A DNA stretch of 64,000 bases from JAABTH01 sp964390725 (lineage in GTDB: Bacteria > Bacillota > Dethiobacteria > DTU022), in NCBI GenBank assembly GCA_964390725.1, contig CAYMIW010000006.1, positions 33,636 to 97,635 on the forward strand. The letters run 5' to 3'. Below the pieces are notes generated by a model. It was not told the DNA's origin and ran no database searches. It saw only the letters and a list, made by a program, of their open reading frames with translations. Of this stretch, positions 9,785-18,478 are shown one piece after another; the first letter of the stretch is position 1; each line of letters begins with the position of its first letter. The position numbers and the translations under genes were made by a program.

Positions 9785-9821
9785 AAAGTTGTCAACAACC
9801 CCGTCCCCCTGTCAACTTTTT
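9783..9821 (-). repeat. REP repeat, right flank of RAYT
   Basis: AAAAAGTTGTCAACAACCCC then GTCCCCCTGTCAACTTTTT, the reverse complement of the left-flank copy. It overlaps the last codons of the neighbouring permease and supplies that gene's stop codon. Confidence 0.85.
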
Positions 9822-10502
9822 GAACATAATAGCCAGCCAGGCGAAATGGATCAAGCCGGAGAGAAACAGGCTTAGCCCGGTTGGCGGGTAATTTATCAAC
9901 CTCACTACCCAGTAGAAGGGAGTAAGCGCGCCGATTAAACTGAGCCAGGGCAGGCCGAACAGGTCGGCGGCTGCTAAAAAATTAAGCATGCTGAGCCCCT
10001 TTGAATAGGTTACAGCTTTAACCTTGTCTCCGGCAAATGTAAAGAGAAAGAATGCAATTAATACGCCGGCCAGGCTGTTCAACAGGGCAATGTAGAATAA
10101 AAGGAAGAAGGGGACAGGGTAAATGCTCAGGACGAAGTAACCAATAAAGGTATAAATAAAGGCTGTGCCAAGGGGAATTAAAGCTCTCATAAAAATATAA
10201 CCGAGGTAACCGAGAGGGGTTACAGACATCAGTTCAAACATCCGGGCATCGCGGTCGTCGATCATTAAAAAGCCGCAAACCGTTCCCAGCATAAAAGGGG
10301 CCATTAAGAGGGTCAGGGCTAAAACATACCCATAGAATGGAGCCAGATTAAAGCCGGTATATTGAAAAAGCAGGGGAACCCCATAAACCAGCATCAGCTT
10401 AACCAGGCCAATAATAAAAAGCGGTAAAACCATGAATATTAACAGAATTGGCTCCCTGGTAATCAATTTGAAATCAGCTTTTACTGCCGCTTGATTAAGC
10501 AC
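9792..10502 (-). CDS. ABC-2 type permease (second subunit)
   Basis: GTG 10502 follows the previous permease's stop by four bases and has AAGGGAGAG in front; the longer upstream frame lacks a site. The product is 236 residues with about six membrane helices. It is the last gene of the operon tetR-ATPase-permease-permease and pairs with the other permease as a heterodimeric exporter. The pair resembles fluoroquinolone-type ABC exporters of Firmicutes and actinobacteria, but the substrate is not readable from sequence. The final residues KKLTGGRGC and the stop are encoded by the REP repeat at 9783-9821, so the original C-terminus was probably replaced by repeat insertion. Confidence 0.8.
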   Translation of the reverse strand: MLNQAAVKADFKLITREPILLIFMVLPLFIIGLVKLMLVYGVPLLFQYTGFNLAPFYGYVLALTLLMAPFMLGTVCGFLMIDDRDARMFELMSVTPLGYLGYIFMRALIPLGTAFIYTFIGYFVLSIYPVPFFLLFYIALLNSLAGVLIAFFLFTFAGDKVKAVTYSKGLSMLNFLAAADLFGLPWLSLIGALTPFYWVVRLINYPPTGLSLFLSGLIHFAWLAIMFKKLTGGRGC

Positions 10503-10506
10503 CAGT

Positions 10507-11199
10507 TTACTCTCCCTTCGTGACCATTCGGTCAAACACTTTTTCCACGTAAAAAAGCAGCAAAATATTTGCCGCCACAAGATATACCACGAAACTGAGA
10601 GCCTTCAATACAGGGATCCCATTATAAGCTCCTAAAACCAGGTGTAACCCGGCTACGCTGGGGAATATGTTGAAAACCCAGGAATAAGGAAAGCCGACCA
10701 CAGAAAAGCAGGGCAGCACGATCAATAACATATAGGGGATCATCTTGATAAAATACTGGTTCATTGTTGTGCAGTTAGCGGCTGCGATAAAGCCATATAA
10801 AACAAAAAAAGAAGAAGTCAGAGTAATACCGACAAGCAGAACTGCCCAGTTCAAGCTGTCCTGGTAGGTGGCAAGGGTGATTAAAACGCCGGCTGTCAAA
10901 GCCACCAGGGTCAGGGAGATCACTTTGGCCAGGAGGTATTCGATGGAACGCAGCGGAGTTACTGTCACGTATTGCAAAACGCCCTGCACCTTCTCCAGCA
11001 TAACTATGGCCCCGATAAAAAAGAAACCAACCATAGAGGGGTCACTGAAAACAGTCAGGGGCACGGCAACGCTTTCCCATTCCCGGGGCAGGCGCGCCAG
11101 TACAACCATGTAAACCAGGGTAAGCAGCAGATAAACTAGGTAAAAGCCCTGTTTAAACTGGAACCGGATGTCAGCGCGCAGGGCATTAAGCAGCCTCAT
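10507..11199 (-). CDS. ABC-2 type permease (first subunit)
   Basis: 230 residues with six predicted membrane helices and no soluble domain. Its ATG overlaps the stop of the ATPase gene by four bases (ATGA-type coupling), showing one transcript. Together with the downstream permease and the ATPase at 11196-12050 it would form a drug or lipid exporter in the cytoplasmic membrane. Confidence 0.82.
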   Translation of the reverse strand: MRLLNALRADIRFQFKQGFYLVYLLLTLVYMVVLARLPREWESVAVPLTVFSDPSMVGFFFIGAIVMLEKVQGVLQYVTVTPLRSIEYLLAKVISLTLVALTAGVLITLATYQDSLNWAVLLVGITLTSSFFVLYGFIAAANCTTMNQYFIKMIPYMLLIVLPCFSVVGFPYSWVFNIFPSVAGLHLVLGAYNGIPVLKALSFVVYLVAANILLLFYVEKVFDRMVTKGE

Positions 11200-12050
11200 G
11201 CCAGTTCCCTCCCGGTTAGCTTTATAAAGATTTCCTCCAGGGTGGCTTCCTGGGTGTGCATGGTCTTTACCTCTTCGTTCTTAATCATCTCTAAAAACCT
11301 TTGATTACTGCCGATGCCGGCCAGCGGAAACTGTTCTTCACGCTTGGCGTCGCTGCCGTTGAAGGTTACTTTAACTGTTTTCTGCCCGTGCTTCAGTTTC
11401 AGCTCTTCGGGGCGGTCTATTACCGGTAACTGGCCCTCCACGATAAAGGCAACCCTGTCGCAGAGGTAATCTGCCTCGAGCATATTGTGCGTAGTTAAAA
11501 AGACCGTTTTCCCTCTTTTCTTCAAATCGAGAATCATGTTGCGGATAATCTTGGCATTAACTGGGTCGAGCCCCGAGGTAGGTTCATCGAAAAATAGCAG
11601 GTCGGGATCATGCATAATTGAACGAATGAAATTAAGCCGCATTTTCATTCCCTTGGAAAACTTCTCAACTCTTAAATTTCTATCCGGCAGCAGGCCGACT
11701 CTTTCAAGCAGCTCATCCTTGCCGGCACTGTTGTTGCTATAATATGAGCCGAGCAGATCAAGGTTTTCGTAAGCGGTCAGCTTCTCATAAAGATTGGGAA
11801 AATCAAAGGCGACGCCAATCTTCTCAAAAATATCTTTACCCCATTTACTTCTCTCCCGACCCATCACTTCAACACTGCCCCTGTAACCTCGCAGAAGGCC
11901 GATGATGATTCTCTGGGTGGTGGTTTTTCCGGCACCGCTTGGCCCGAGAAAACCGAATATTTCCCCGTTGTTGATAGTAAAATCAATCCCGTCAATTGCT
12001 TTCTTTGCCGCCTGCCGGTAAGTAAATTCCAGTTTTGAAGCTTTGATCAT
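11196..12050 (-). CDS. ABC exporter ATP-binding subunit
   Basis: 284 residues. Walker A 'GPSGAGKTT', signature 'KFSKGMKMRLNF' and Walker B 'LLFFDEPTSGLDP' with the H-loop 'TTHNM' are all present, so the ATPase is probably active. It belongs to the CcmA/DrrA-like exporter class. It is located between the TetR regulator and two permeases, which suggests substrate-inducible export. Confidence 0.92.
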   Translation of the reverse strand: MIKASKLEFTYRQAAKKAIDGIDFTINNGEIFGFLGPSGAGKTTTQRIIIGLLRGYRGSVEVMGRERSKWGKDIFEKIGVAFDFPNLYEKLTAYENLDLLGSYYSNNSAGKDELLERVGLLPDRNLRVEKFSKGMKMRLNFIRSIMHDPDLLFFDEPTSGLDPVNAKIIRNMILDLKKRGKTVFLTTHNMLEADYLCDRVAFIVEGQLPVIDRPEELKLKHGQKTVKVTFNGSDAKREEQFPLAGIGSNQRFLEMIKNEEVKTMHTQEATLEEIFIKLTGRELA

Positions 12051-12068
12051 CTGCCCGGACTCCCTTCA

Positions 12069-12677
12069 TTAACTATCTTCTTTAACCAGGCCATCCGCGA
12101 TAAAGCCAATGTACATGTCTATCACTGCAGGAAAACTATCCTGGCCGATTTCCTTGTGGTGTAGCGGCAATAAAAAGAGACTGCGGATTACACCGGCAAT
12201 TACCTCCGCATCCCCTTCAATTAATGTGCCCTCGTTTTGCCAGTGTTTAATCAGCGGTTCCATTACAGAAATATCACGTTCGTTATGCCTCTCCATCAGC
12301 TCCGGGGGGAGCCTGCGCAGCAGTTCATCCAGCTCGTCTTCCATCCATAAGCGGCGAATTAGCTGGTTTTCTTCAAAAACCTTTATAGTTAGGTGCAAAA
12401 ATTCCCTGAACTTCGCACGAGTCAGTTTACCGCTATTCATCAGCCATTTAATAAATTTTTCCCTGATCAACTTTTCCTCAAGCTCCATAATTTCAAAATA
12501 AAGTTCTTCCTTGGAGCCAAAAAAGAGGTAAAATGAGCCCTGGGCTATACTGGCAGCTTTAGCCAGGTCACTGATCCCGGTTTTTTTGAGTCCGTAACGG
12601 CAAAATAAATCTTTGCCTGCTTCGATAAGCAGATTTCTGATCTGTTTTTTTTCCTCTTCGCTGAAAGGCCTGGGCAT
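12069..12677 (-). CDS. TetR/AcrR family regulator
   Basis: 202 residues. The N-terminal helix-turn-helix reads 'GLKKTGISDLAKAASIAQGS' followed by 'FYLFFGSKEELY', the classic TetR DNA-binding core. The C-terminal ligand domain is helical. It is the first gene of the exporter operon, 18 bases before the ATPase, and probably represses its own promoter until ligand binds. Confidence 0.9.
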   Translation of the reverse strand: MPRPFSEEEKKQIRNLLIEAGKDLFCRYGLKKTGISDLAKAASIAQGSFYLFFGSKEELYFEIMELEEKLIREKFIKWLMNSGKLTRAKFREFLHLTIKVFEENQLIRRLWMEDELDELLRRLPPELMERHNERDISVMEPLIKHWQNEGTLIEGDAEVIAGVIRSLFLLPLHHKEIGQDSFPAVIDMYIGFIADGLVKEDS

Positions 12678-12705
12678 GTAAATTCACCTTCCTTGTGTAA
12701 ATATG

Positions 12706-12720
12706 TGAATATATATATCA
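12706..12720. promoter_or_regulatory. Possible TetR operator
   Basis: TGAATATATATATCA is a near-palindrome about 30 bases upstream of the tetR start, where a self-operator is expected. The A/T composition makes chance likely. Confidence 0.25.
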
Positions 12721-12811
12721 TAGGTTCATAGTTATGTCAAATCCAAGCAATAATTTCAGTAACAGGATGAAAATAACATATTTATGTTAAGCCCTTTGAT
12801 AAAAAATAAAT

Positions 12812-12840
12812 TTGACAAAACATCGAAGCTGTGCTATAAA
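12812..12840 (+). promoter_or_regulatory. Sigma-A promoter of trp operon
   Basis: TTGACA (12812-12817), a 17-base spacer and TATAAA (12835-12840). It lies directly upstream of the T-box leader, so transcription would start near 12847. Confidence 0.85.
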
Positions 12841-12846
12841 AGATAA

Positions 12847-13172
12847 AATTAATATATGAAATGCAATGATCAGGAATAGTAAGTTTGTCAACGGTGTTGT
12901 AGAGAGCCTGTGGTGGTGGGAATCGGGTACATTCAGGCGAACCGAATGGTCCTGTGAGCAGCAGATCGAAAGCAATTATTATTTGCAAGTAGACTCTGAC
13001 GGAACCCCCGACCGTGACAATGGGACAGGTATCGGCCTGATGATAGGTTAGGCCCGCACCTGAAACGAGCGAGATTCCGAATCCGGCAATAATCGTTTGC
13101 ACCAGGATTGGATCTTAAGCAGGGTGGCACCGCGGAAGTAAACCTTTCGTCCCGAGGGATGGAAGGTTTTTT
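12847..13172 (+). promoter_or_regulatory. Trp-specific T-box riboswitch with terminator
   Basis: Stem I is recognisable: CAGG (12871-12874) pairs with CCTG (12951-12954) and encloses the specifier loop, with AGTA on the 5' side and GAA-TGG on the 3' side. The specifier is therefore TGG (12947-12949), tryptophan. The AGAGAGCC stretch and GGTGGGAATC apical part are present. The T-box core GGGTGGCACCGCGG is at 13122-13135, and the competing terminator CCTTTCGTCCC/GGGATGGAAGG with a T run covers 13143-13172. Uncharged tRNA-Trp would stabilise the antiterminator and turn on trpE and the genes after it. Confidence 0.93.
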
Positions 13173-13180
13173 GTATAATT

Positions 13181-13333
13181 ATCGTTAAGCCCGGCCATCA
13201 AAAGCAGTAGCTTAAGTCCGAGACTATCTTTAAAGATTAACGATATTGCCTTTGGTTCAAATCAATAGAAGGAATCTAAGCAAGGTGGCACCGCGAATTA
13301 ACCTTTCGCCCTTGTATGGGCTTAAGGTTTTTT
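13181..13333 (+). promoter_or_regulatory. Second, shortened T-box module with terminator
   Basis: A second T-box core AAGGTGGCACCGCG (13282-13295) is followed by a terminator hairpin CCTTTCGCCC/GGGCTTAAGG with a T run (ending 13333). Only about 100 bases separate it from the first terminator, too few for a normal Stem I. Instead ATCGTTAA (13181-13188) pairs with TTAACGAT (13237-13244) around a 48-base insert with a small AGTC/GACT hairpin. It may be a duplicated antiterminator unit giving two serial checkpoints, or a decayed full T-box. Confidence 0.75.
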
Positions 13334-13356
13334 TATTTCGAAAGGAGTTGTTAAGG

Positions 13357-14853
13357 ATGGCAGAAAAAGAAAAATATTACCCTGACCTGGCCGATTTTAT
13401 TGAGCTCACAGGTGATCACAATCTGGTTCCTGTTTACAGGGAAATTGTTGCCGATTTTGAAACGCCGGTTTCAGTCTATACGAAAATATTCAAACATGGC
13501 AGTTCCTGCTTGCTGGAAAGTATAGAAGGCAACTCTAAACTGGCGCGTTATTCATTTATTGCAGGAGATCCTTTTTTAACTCTCAACGCATACGGCAGCA
13601 AAGTAGAGATTATATCGGAAACTGGCACAACAAGCAAAGAGGGCTTACTGGCCAATGAAATGCGCAGCATTCTCAACAGCTATAAAGTGCCTGAGAATAA
13701 TCAACTGCCCCGCTTTTTTGGAGGAGCAGTCGGTTATTTAGGTTATGATTGCGTGCGCCAGTTTGAGCGATTACCGAACCAGCCGAAAGATGACCTTAAC
13801 CTTCCGGACGCCTGCCTGATCTTCCCCAAAAGTGTGGTTGTCTTTGATCATTACACTTCGAGGCTTAAAGTAATCTGTAATGCCAGGATTACTGCTGACC
13901 CTGAAGCAGCTTACAGTCAGGCAGTCTCTGAAATTGAGGCTATTATTAAAGTTATTCGCGACGATGGAACTACCAATGAAGCCAAGCATAATTTGAGCAG
14001 GGATAGAATAGAAACGCTCAGCATTGAGAGCAACATCGATGAGCAAGATTTTTGTATCAGGGTTGAGAAAATAAAAGATTATATTAAAGCAGGGGACATT
14101 TTACAGACTGTTCTTTCTCAGCGTTTTTCAGCTGAAACTGAAGCACCCCCTTTTGAAGTTTACCGTGCATTACGTTCCATAAATCCCTCGCCATATATGT
14201 ATTTTCTTGACCTGGGCGAATTGAAAATTGCCGGCGCTTCGCCGGAAATGTTGGTCAGACTGGAAGATGACATTGTTGAAAACAGGCCAATTGCAGGTAC
14301 CAGACCCCGCGGCGAAGATCAAGAGAGCGATAATAAAATGGAACAGGAGCTGCTAAATGACCCCAAAGAGCGGGCTGAGCACGTTATGCTTGTTGATCTT
14401 GGCCGCAATGATCTTGGCAGGGTGTCAGCTTTTGGCAGTGTTGAGGTCCCCATTTTTATGTCCTGCGAAAAATATTCTCACGTAATGCACCTTGTATCCG
14501 AAGTTAAAGGAAAGCTTGCGCCGGGCCGGGATGCCATGGATGCCCTGTCGGCATCTTTTCCTGCAGGTACTGTTTCAGGTGCGCCAAAAATCAGGGCTAT
14601 GCAAATTATTGATGAACTGGAACCAACCAAGCGTGGCCCCTATGCGGGAGCAATTGGTTACTTTTCTTTTTCAGGCAGTATGGATACCTGCATCACCATT
14701 CGCACCATAGTTTTTTCAGGCGCTAAAGCATATTTTCAAGCCGGTGCGGGTATCGTAGCCGATTCAGTGCCCGAAAAAGAGTTTGCAGAAACAGTCAGTA
14801 AAGCTAAAGCCATGGTTAGAGCGTTACAAATTGCCGAGGAGGGATTGTTATGA
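13357..14853 (+). CDS. trpE: Anthranilate synthase component I
   Basis: ATG 13357 has AAAGGAG nine bases upstream; the longer frame runs back through the T-box terminator and is not credible. 498 residues, normal for TrpE. The N-terminal 'SCLLESIEG' matches the tryptophan feedback site. The chorismate-binding half contains 'IAGASPEMLVRLE', 'NRPIAGTRPRG' and 'ERAEHVMLVDLGRNDLGR'. With TrpG it converts chorismate and glutamine to anthranilate. Its stop overlaps trpG by four bases. Confidence 0.97.
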   Translation: MAEKEKYYPDLADFIELTGDHNLVPVYREIVADFETPVSVYTKIFKHGSSCLLESIEGNSKLARYSFIAGDPFLTLNAYGSKVEIISETGTTSKEGLLANEMRSILNSYKVPENNQLPRFFGGAVGYLGYDCVRQFERLPNQPKDDLNLPDACLIFPKSVVVFDHYTSRLKVICNARITADPEAAYSQAVSEIEAIIKVIRDDGTTNEAKHNLSRDRIETLSIESNIDEQDFCIRVEKIKDYIKAGDILQTVLSQRFSAETEAPPFEVYRALRSINPSPYMYFLDLGELKIAGASPEMLVRLEDDIVENRPIAGTRPRGEDQESDNKMEQELLNDPKERAEHVMLVDLGRNDLGRVSAFGSVEVPIFMSCEKYSHVMHLVSEVKGKLAPGRDAMDALSASFPAGTVSGAPKIRAMQIIDELEPTKRGPYAGAIGYFSFSGSMDTCITIRTIVFSGAKAYFQAGAGIVADSVPEKEFAETVSKAKAMVRALQIAEEGLL

Positions 14854-15482
14854 TTTTGGTTATCGACAACTATGATTCTTTCACCTACAACCTTGTTCAG
14901 TACTTAGGAGAATTGGTAAGCGGGCAGGAGATAAATGTTTACCGGAACGACCAAATCTGGCCTGAAGAAATTACCGAACTTAAACCACAGAAAATCGTTT
15001 TTTCTCCGGGGCCTGGTAACCCTGACAGTGCTGGTAACTGCCTGCAGATAATCAGGCAGCTAAGCGATAAAATTCCCCTGCTCGGAGTTTGCCTGGGACA
15101 CCAGGTAATCGGGCAGGCTTTTGGAGGAGAAATAATGGTTGCCGGCCGCTTGATGCACGGTAAAGTTTCACAAATTATTCACAGCGGCAATGGTTTGTTT
15201 GCAGGCATTAAGCAGGGTTTCGAAGCAGCGCGCTACCATTCCCTGGTGGTTAACCCTGCTACCCTGCCGGCAACTCTGGAGGTAACTGCTAGATCAGAAG
15301 ATGGTGAAATAATGGGATTAAAACACCGGCAAAAGCCAATATGGGGAATTCAGTTTCACCCGGAATCGATATTAACAACTGAAGGTAAGAGCATTATTAA
15401 AAATTATCTCTTCGGGGAGGAGTTCAGTTATGAAGATAACGGAAGCGATCGCTGCTGTAACAACGCAGATAGACCTCAGTGA
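14850..15482 (+). CDS. trpG: Anthranilate synthase component II (glutamine amidotransferase)
   Basis: 210 residues, class I amidotransferase. The nucleophile lies in 'LLGVCLGHQVIGQAFGG' and the His-Glu pair in 'IQFHPESI'. It supplies ammonia to TrpE. The start overlaps trpE by four bases. Its last 17 codons overlap the start of trpD by 53 bases, an unusually long overlap, so the extreme C-terminus is shaped by trpD's ribosome-binding and start region. Confidence 0.96.
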   Translation: MILVIDNYDSFTYNLVQYLGELVSGQEINVYRNDQIWPEEITELKPQKIVFSPGPGNPDSAGNCLQIIRQLSDKIPLLGVCLGHQVIGQAFGGEIMVAGRLMHGKVSQIIHSGNGLFAGIKQGFEAARYHSLVVNPATLPATLEVTARSEDGEIMGLKHRQKPIWGIQFHPESILTTEGKSIIKNYLFGEEFSYEDNGSDRCCNNADRPQ

Positions 15483-16491
15483 GCATGACGCATATACTGT
15501 CATGACAGAAATAATGTGCGGCCAGACAACAGATGCTCAAATTGCCGCTTTAATCGCCGCTCTCAGGGTGAAGGGTGAAACTGAAGCAGAAATCACCGGA
15601 TTCGCCCGGGCAGTTAAGTCCGGAGCTGCAAAAATCAGCACACACAGTGATGAGCTCCTGGACACATGCGGCACGGGAGGTGACATGGCTAACACCTTCA
15701 ATATATCAACCGCAGCTGCTTTTGTCGTTTCAGCCTGTGACGTTAAAGTGGCTAAGCACGGCAATCGCTCTGTATCGAGCAGCTGTGGTAGCGCTGATGT
15801 CCTTGAAGCCCTGGGTGTCAGGCTAGAGTTAAGCCCTGCTGCGGTCGCCGGTGCCCTGAAAGAGATCGGGATCACTTTTATGTTTGCCCCGCTATTTCAT
15901 TCTGCTATGAAGCACGCTGTAAAAGCACGCCGGGAAATTGGTATCAGGACAATATTTAACCTGCTTGGGCCGCTAAGCAATCCTGCGGGGGCAAACTATC
16001 AACTGCTCGGGGTTTATAATGCTGAAGATACGGAAAGGCTGGGTAAAGTATTAATGCGCTTGGGAGTTAAGAGGGCTCTCCTGGTCCACGGGACAGGCGG
16101 TCTTGATGAAATTTCCACTCTTGGTCCGACCAGGGTTACGGAAATTACCGGAACGGAAATGAACAATTATCAGATAGATCCCTGTCTATGCGGTCTGAAT
16201 AAAGCGTCAGTAAAAGATCTGCAGGGAGGTAACCCGGGTGAAAATGCCGTCTTGCTGCAGCATATTTTTCATGGTAAACCGGGACCGGCCAGGGATATTG
16301 TAGTTATTAACGCAGCAGCAGCTCTCTACATTGCCGGTAAGGTGCCAAGCATAAAGGCTGGAATAGAGCCTGCCTGTTATGCACTCGATTCCGGGCAAGC
16401 AGCTTTAAAGCTTAAACAATTAATAAAGTATACATCAGAAGTCGCAGGAAAGGAGGGTGGGGCGGAACAATATTGTTCAACCGCCAGATAA
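15430..16491 (+). CDS. trpD: Anthranilate phosphoribosyltransferase
   Basis: 353 residues. The PRPP-binding 'DTCGTGGDMANTFNIST', 'KHGNRSVSSSCGSADVLEALG' split by normal family spacing, and 'GPLSNPA' identify TrpD. It transfers phosphoribose to anthranilate. Start ATG 15430 has GGGGAGG about eight bases upstream and lies inside the trpG frame. The last codons run into trpC's start region. Confidence 0.96.
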   Translation: MKITEAIAAVTTQIDLSEHDAYTVMTEIMCGQTTDAQIAALIAALRVKGETEAEITGFARAVKSGAAKISTHSDELLDTCGTGGDMANTFNISTAAAFVVSACDVKVAKHGNRSVSSSCGSADVLEALGVRLELSPAAVAGALKEIGITFMFAPLFHSAMKHAVKARREIGIRTIFNLLGPLSNPAGANYQLLGVYNAEDTERLGKVLMRLGVKRALLVHGTGGLDEISTLGPTRVTEITGTEMNNYQIDPCLCGLNKASVKDLQGGNPGENAVLLQHIFHGKPGPARDIVVINAAAALYIAGKVPSIKAGIEPACYALDSGQAALKLKQLIKYTSEVAGKEGGAEQYCSTAR

Positions 16492-16493
16492 TA

Positions 16494-17321
16494 ATGCTCT
16501 TAGATAAAATTGTTAATCATAAAATCAAGGAAAATGCTAAACAGGAGGCAGCGATGCCCCTTGGAATCTTAACCAGCGCTTTGAGTAGTTTAAGTAAACC
16601 TCGTAATTTTAAAAGTAGTATTAGGCAGGGGAACTGTATAAATATTATTGCAGAAATCAAGCAGGCTTCACCGATAAAAGGTTTGCTTTGTGCTGATTTT
16701 GATCCGGTCAAGTTGGCTGAATCATACCGGCGTGGCGGTGCAGGCGCAATATCTGTTATTACGGAAGAACATTTCTTCAGAGGAAACCCCGCTTATATCG
16801 CCAAGGTAAAAAAGGCTGTTGATCTGCCTGTGCTGCGCAAAGATTTCCTTATTAGCGAATACCAGGTTTATGAATCGCGTATTATTGGCGCTGATGCAGT
16901 CCTGCTTATTACCTCAATTTTGGACAACTACCTGCTAAAAAGAATGATCACACTTTCAGCCAACCTCGGCATGACCGCCCTGGTGGAAGTGCACAACAAG
17001 AGTGAACTCGATAAAGCGCTCTCAGCCGGAGCGAAAATAATTGGCATTAACAACCGCAACCTGAAAACATTCAAAGTCAACCTTTCCACTACCCTTGAAC
17101 TGATCGATTCTATCCCTGCAGATATCCCGGTTATAAGTGAAAGTGGTATTACGGCCAGGGCAGAAATTGAATTGCTGGAGCAAAAAGGGATAAAGGCGGT
17201 TCTTATTGGTGAAGCGCTGGTTCGATCTGCTGATCAGGCTTTGCTTATACAGGAATTGCGGGGAAAAGACAGAAGTGGGGCAGGTCTAACTGAAAAAAGG
17301 GTTTCAAGATCATGTGGATAA
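16494..17321 (+). CDS. trpC: Indole-3-glycerol-phosphate synthase
   Basis: ATG 16494 follows the trpD stop by two bases; a TTG at 16473 in the same frame sits nearer an AGGAGG and is an alternative. About 275 residues of TIM barrel with 'EIKQASPIKG', 'VLRKDFLI', 'GINNRNLKTF' and 'SESGI', the expected catalytic Lys/Glu/Asn positions. It makes indole-3-glycerol phosphate. The end overlaps trpF by ten bases. Confidence 0.95.
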   Translation: MLLDKIVNHKIKENAKQEAAMPLGILTSALSSLSKPRNFKSSIRQGNCINIIAEIKQASPIKGLLCADFDPVKLAESYRRGGAGAISVITEEHFFRGNPAYIAKVKKAVDLPVLRKDFLISEYQVYESRIIGADAVLLITSILDNYLLKRMITLSANLGMTALVEVHNKSELDKALSAGAKIIGINNRNLKTFKVNLSTTLELIDSIPADIPVISESGITARAEIELLEQKGIKAVLIGEALVRSADQALLIQELRGKDRSGAGLTEKRVSRSCG

Positions 17322-17950
17322 AAATCTGTGGCATATTAACCACTGAGGTGGCCCTGTGTTGCATTGATGCGGGTGTAAATGCAATTGGTTTTGTGTTCAC
17401 TGAGAGCAAGAGGAAAATAACTGTCGAAGCTGCAAAAAAAATCATCAGGTCTCTCCCCGGAAGAATTGAGAAAGTTGGGGTATTTGTCGACATGCCTGCC
17501 CTGGAAGTTTCAACCATAGCTGATAACCTAGGCCTGGATCTACTCCAGTTTCATGGTAAGGAAAGCCCGGAATACTGTCGATTATTTCCCGGGAAAGCGA
17601 TAAAATCATTCGCCGTCACCGGCCCCTCTGATCTGGACGCAATTGCATCGTATCGTGGCTGCATTAAAGCCTGTCTGCTTGACACCTGTCGGCGGGGGCA
17701 ACCCGGGGGCACCGGTGTGCCCTGGAACTGGTCTCTCATCGCCGATACAATCGGTCAGCCATCTCTTGGTATACCAGTTATAGTTGCAGGTGGTCTGACC
17801 GCCCGTAACGTAAGCGTGGCTATGGAAACCCTTAAACCTTACGGTATCGATACAAGTTCCGGGGTTGAAAGCCAAGGGCAAAAAGAGTGCCGGTTAATAA
17901 GGGAGTTTGTTAATGAAGTGCGGAGGTGGGAAAATGAAGAATTTGCCTGA
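17312..17950 (+). CDS. trpF: Phosphoribosylanthranilate isomerase
   Basis: 212 residues with 'IKICGI' (catalytic Cys), 'LLQFHG', 'LLDT...GGTG' (catalytic Asp) and 'IVAGGLTARNV', then 'DTSSGVES'. It carries out the Amadori step between TrpD and TrpC. It is the last intact gene of the operon and overlaps the start of the trpB remnant by 17 bases, showing that trpB was once translationally coupled here. Confidence 0.95.
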   Translation: MWIKICGILTTEVALCCIDAGVNAIGFVFTESKRKITVEAAKKIIRSLPGRIEKVGVFVDMPALEVSTIADNLGLDLLQFHGKESPEYCRLFPGKAIKSFAVTGPSDLDAIASYRGCIKACLLDTCRRGQPGGTGVPWNWSLIADTIGQPSLGIPVIVAGGLTARNVSVAMETLKPYGIDTSSGVESQGQKECRLIREFVNEVRRWENEEFA

Positions 17951-18478
17951 TAAAAAAGGATTTTTCGGGGTGTATGGAGGGTGCTTTGTCCCGGAAACCC
18001 TGATGACAGCCCTACATGATTTGGACGGGAGGCATCAAGCCTGTAAAGAGAACCCCGCTTTTCAGAAAAATTTACAATATTACCTGAGGCAGTACTGCTG
18101 CCGGTTTCTTTTACCCCTTTATCGAAGACAGTAAAGTCAACCTGATCGGGGTTGAAGCAGCCGGGAAGGGTATTACGACAGGTTATCACGCTGCCAGTTT
18201 CAATGCCTGCAGACCGGGAGTTGCTGCATGGCAATCTAAATTACCTGCTGCAGGATCAAGCCGGACAGGTTCAAATAGCTCATTCTATTTCGGCAGGGCT
18301 GGATTACCCGGGGGTATGTCCTGAACACGCTTATTTAAAAGACTCAGGCAGAGCCTCCTATGAGGCAGTAACAGATGATCAGGCTTTAGCGGTCTTGATG
18401 GGGTAATTGTTCCAGCTCTTCTTCTCGAAGAAGCCAATACCTTAACCAAAAGCCTGCGTGAATTGGCATTACCATAGT
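17934..18478 (+). pseudogene. trpB: Tryptophan synthase beta chain remnant
   Basis: The first 50 or so codons read as TrpB ('GFFGVYGGCFVPETLM', 'NLQYYLRQY'). The sequence then jumps to the C-terminal third ('FYPFIEDSKVNLIGVEAAGKG'), so roughly 200 codons including the PLP-lysine region are deleted. The tail continues through two further frame changes ('AHSISAGLDYPGVCPEHAYL', then 'DGVIVPALLLEEANTLT') to a stop at 18478. It cannot make active enzyme. No trpA follows. The last two steps of tryptophan synthesis must be encoded elsewhere or be absent. Confidence 0.93.

Noticed and set aside
2601..9821. Repeated GC-rich units as a CRISPR array
   Set aside because: Only six copies, in inverted pairs with irregular spacing and homologous interiors; no cas genes. 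REP elements explain them.
12782..13130. Several short frames on both strands over the trp leader
   Set aside because: They lie on the structured T-box RNA, have no ribosome-binding sites and resemble nothing.
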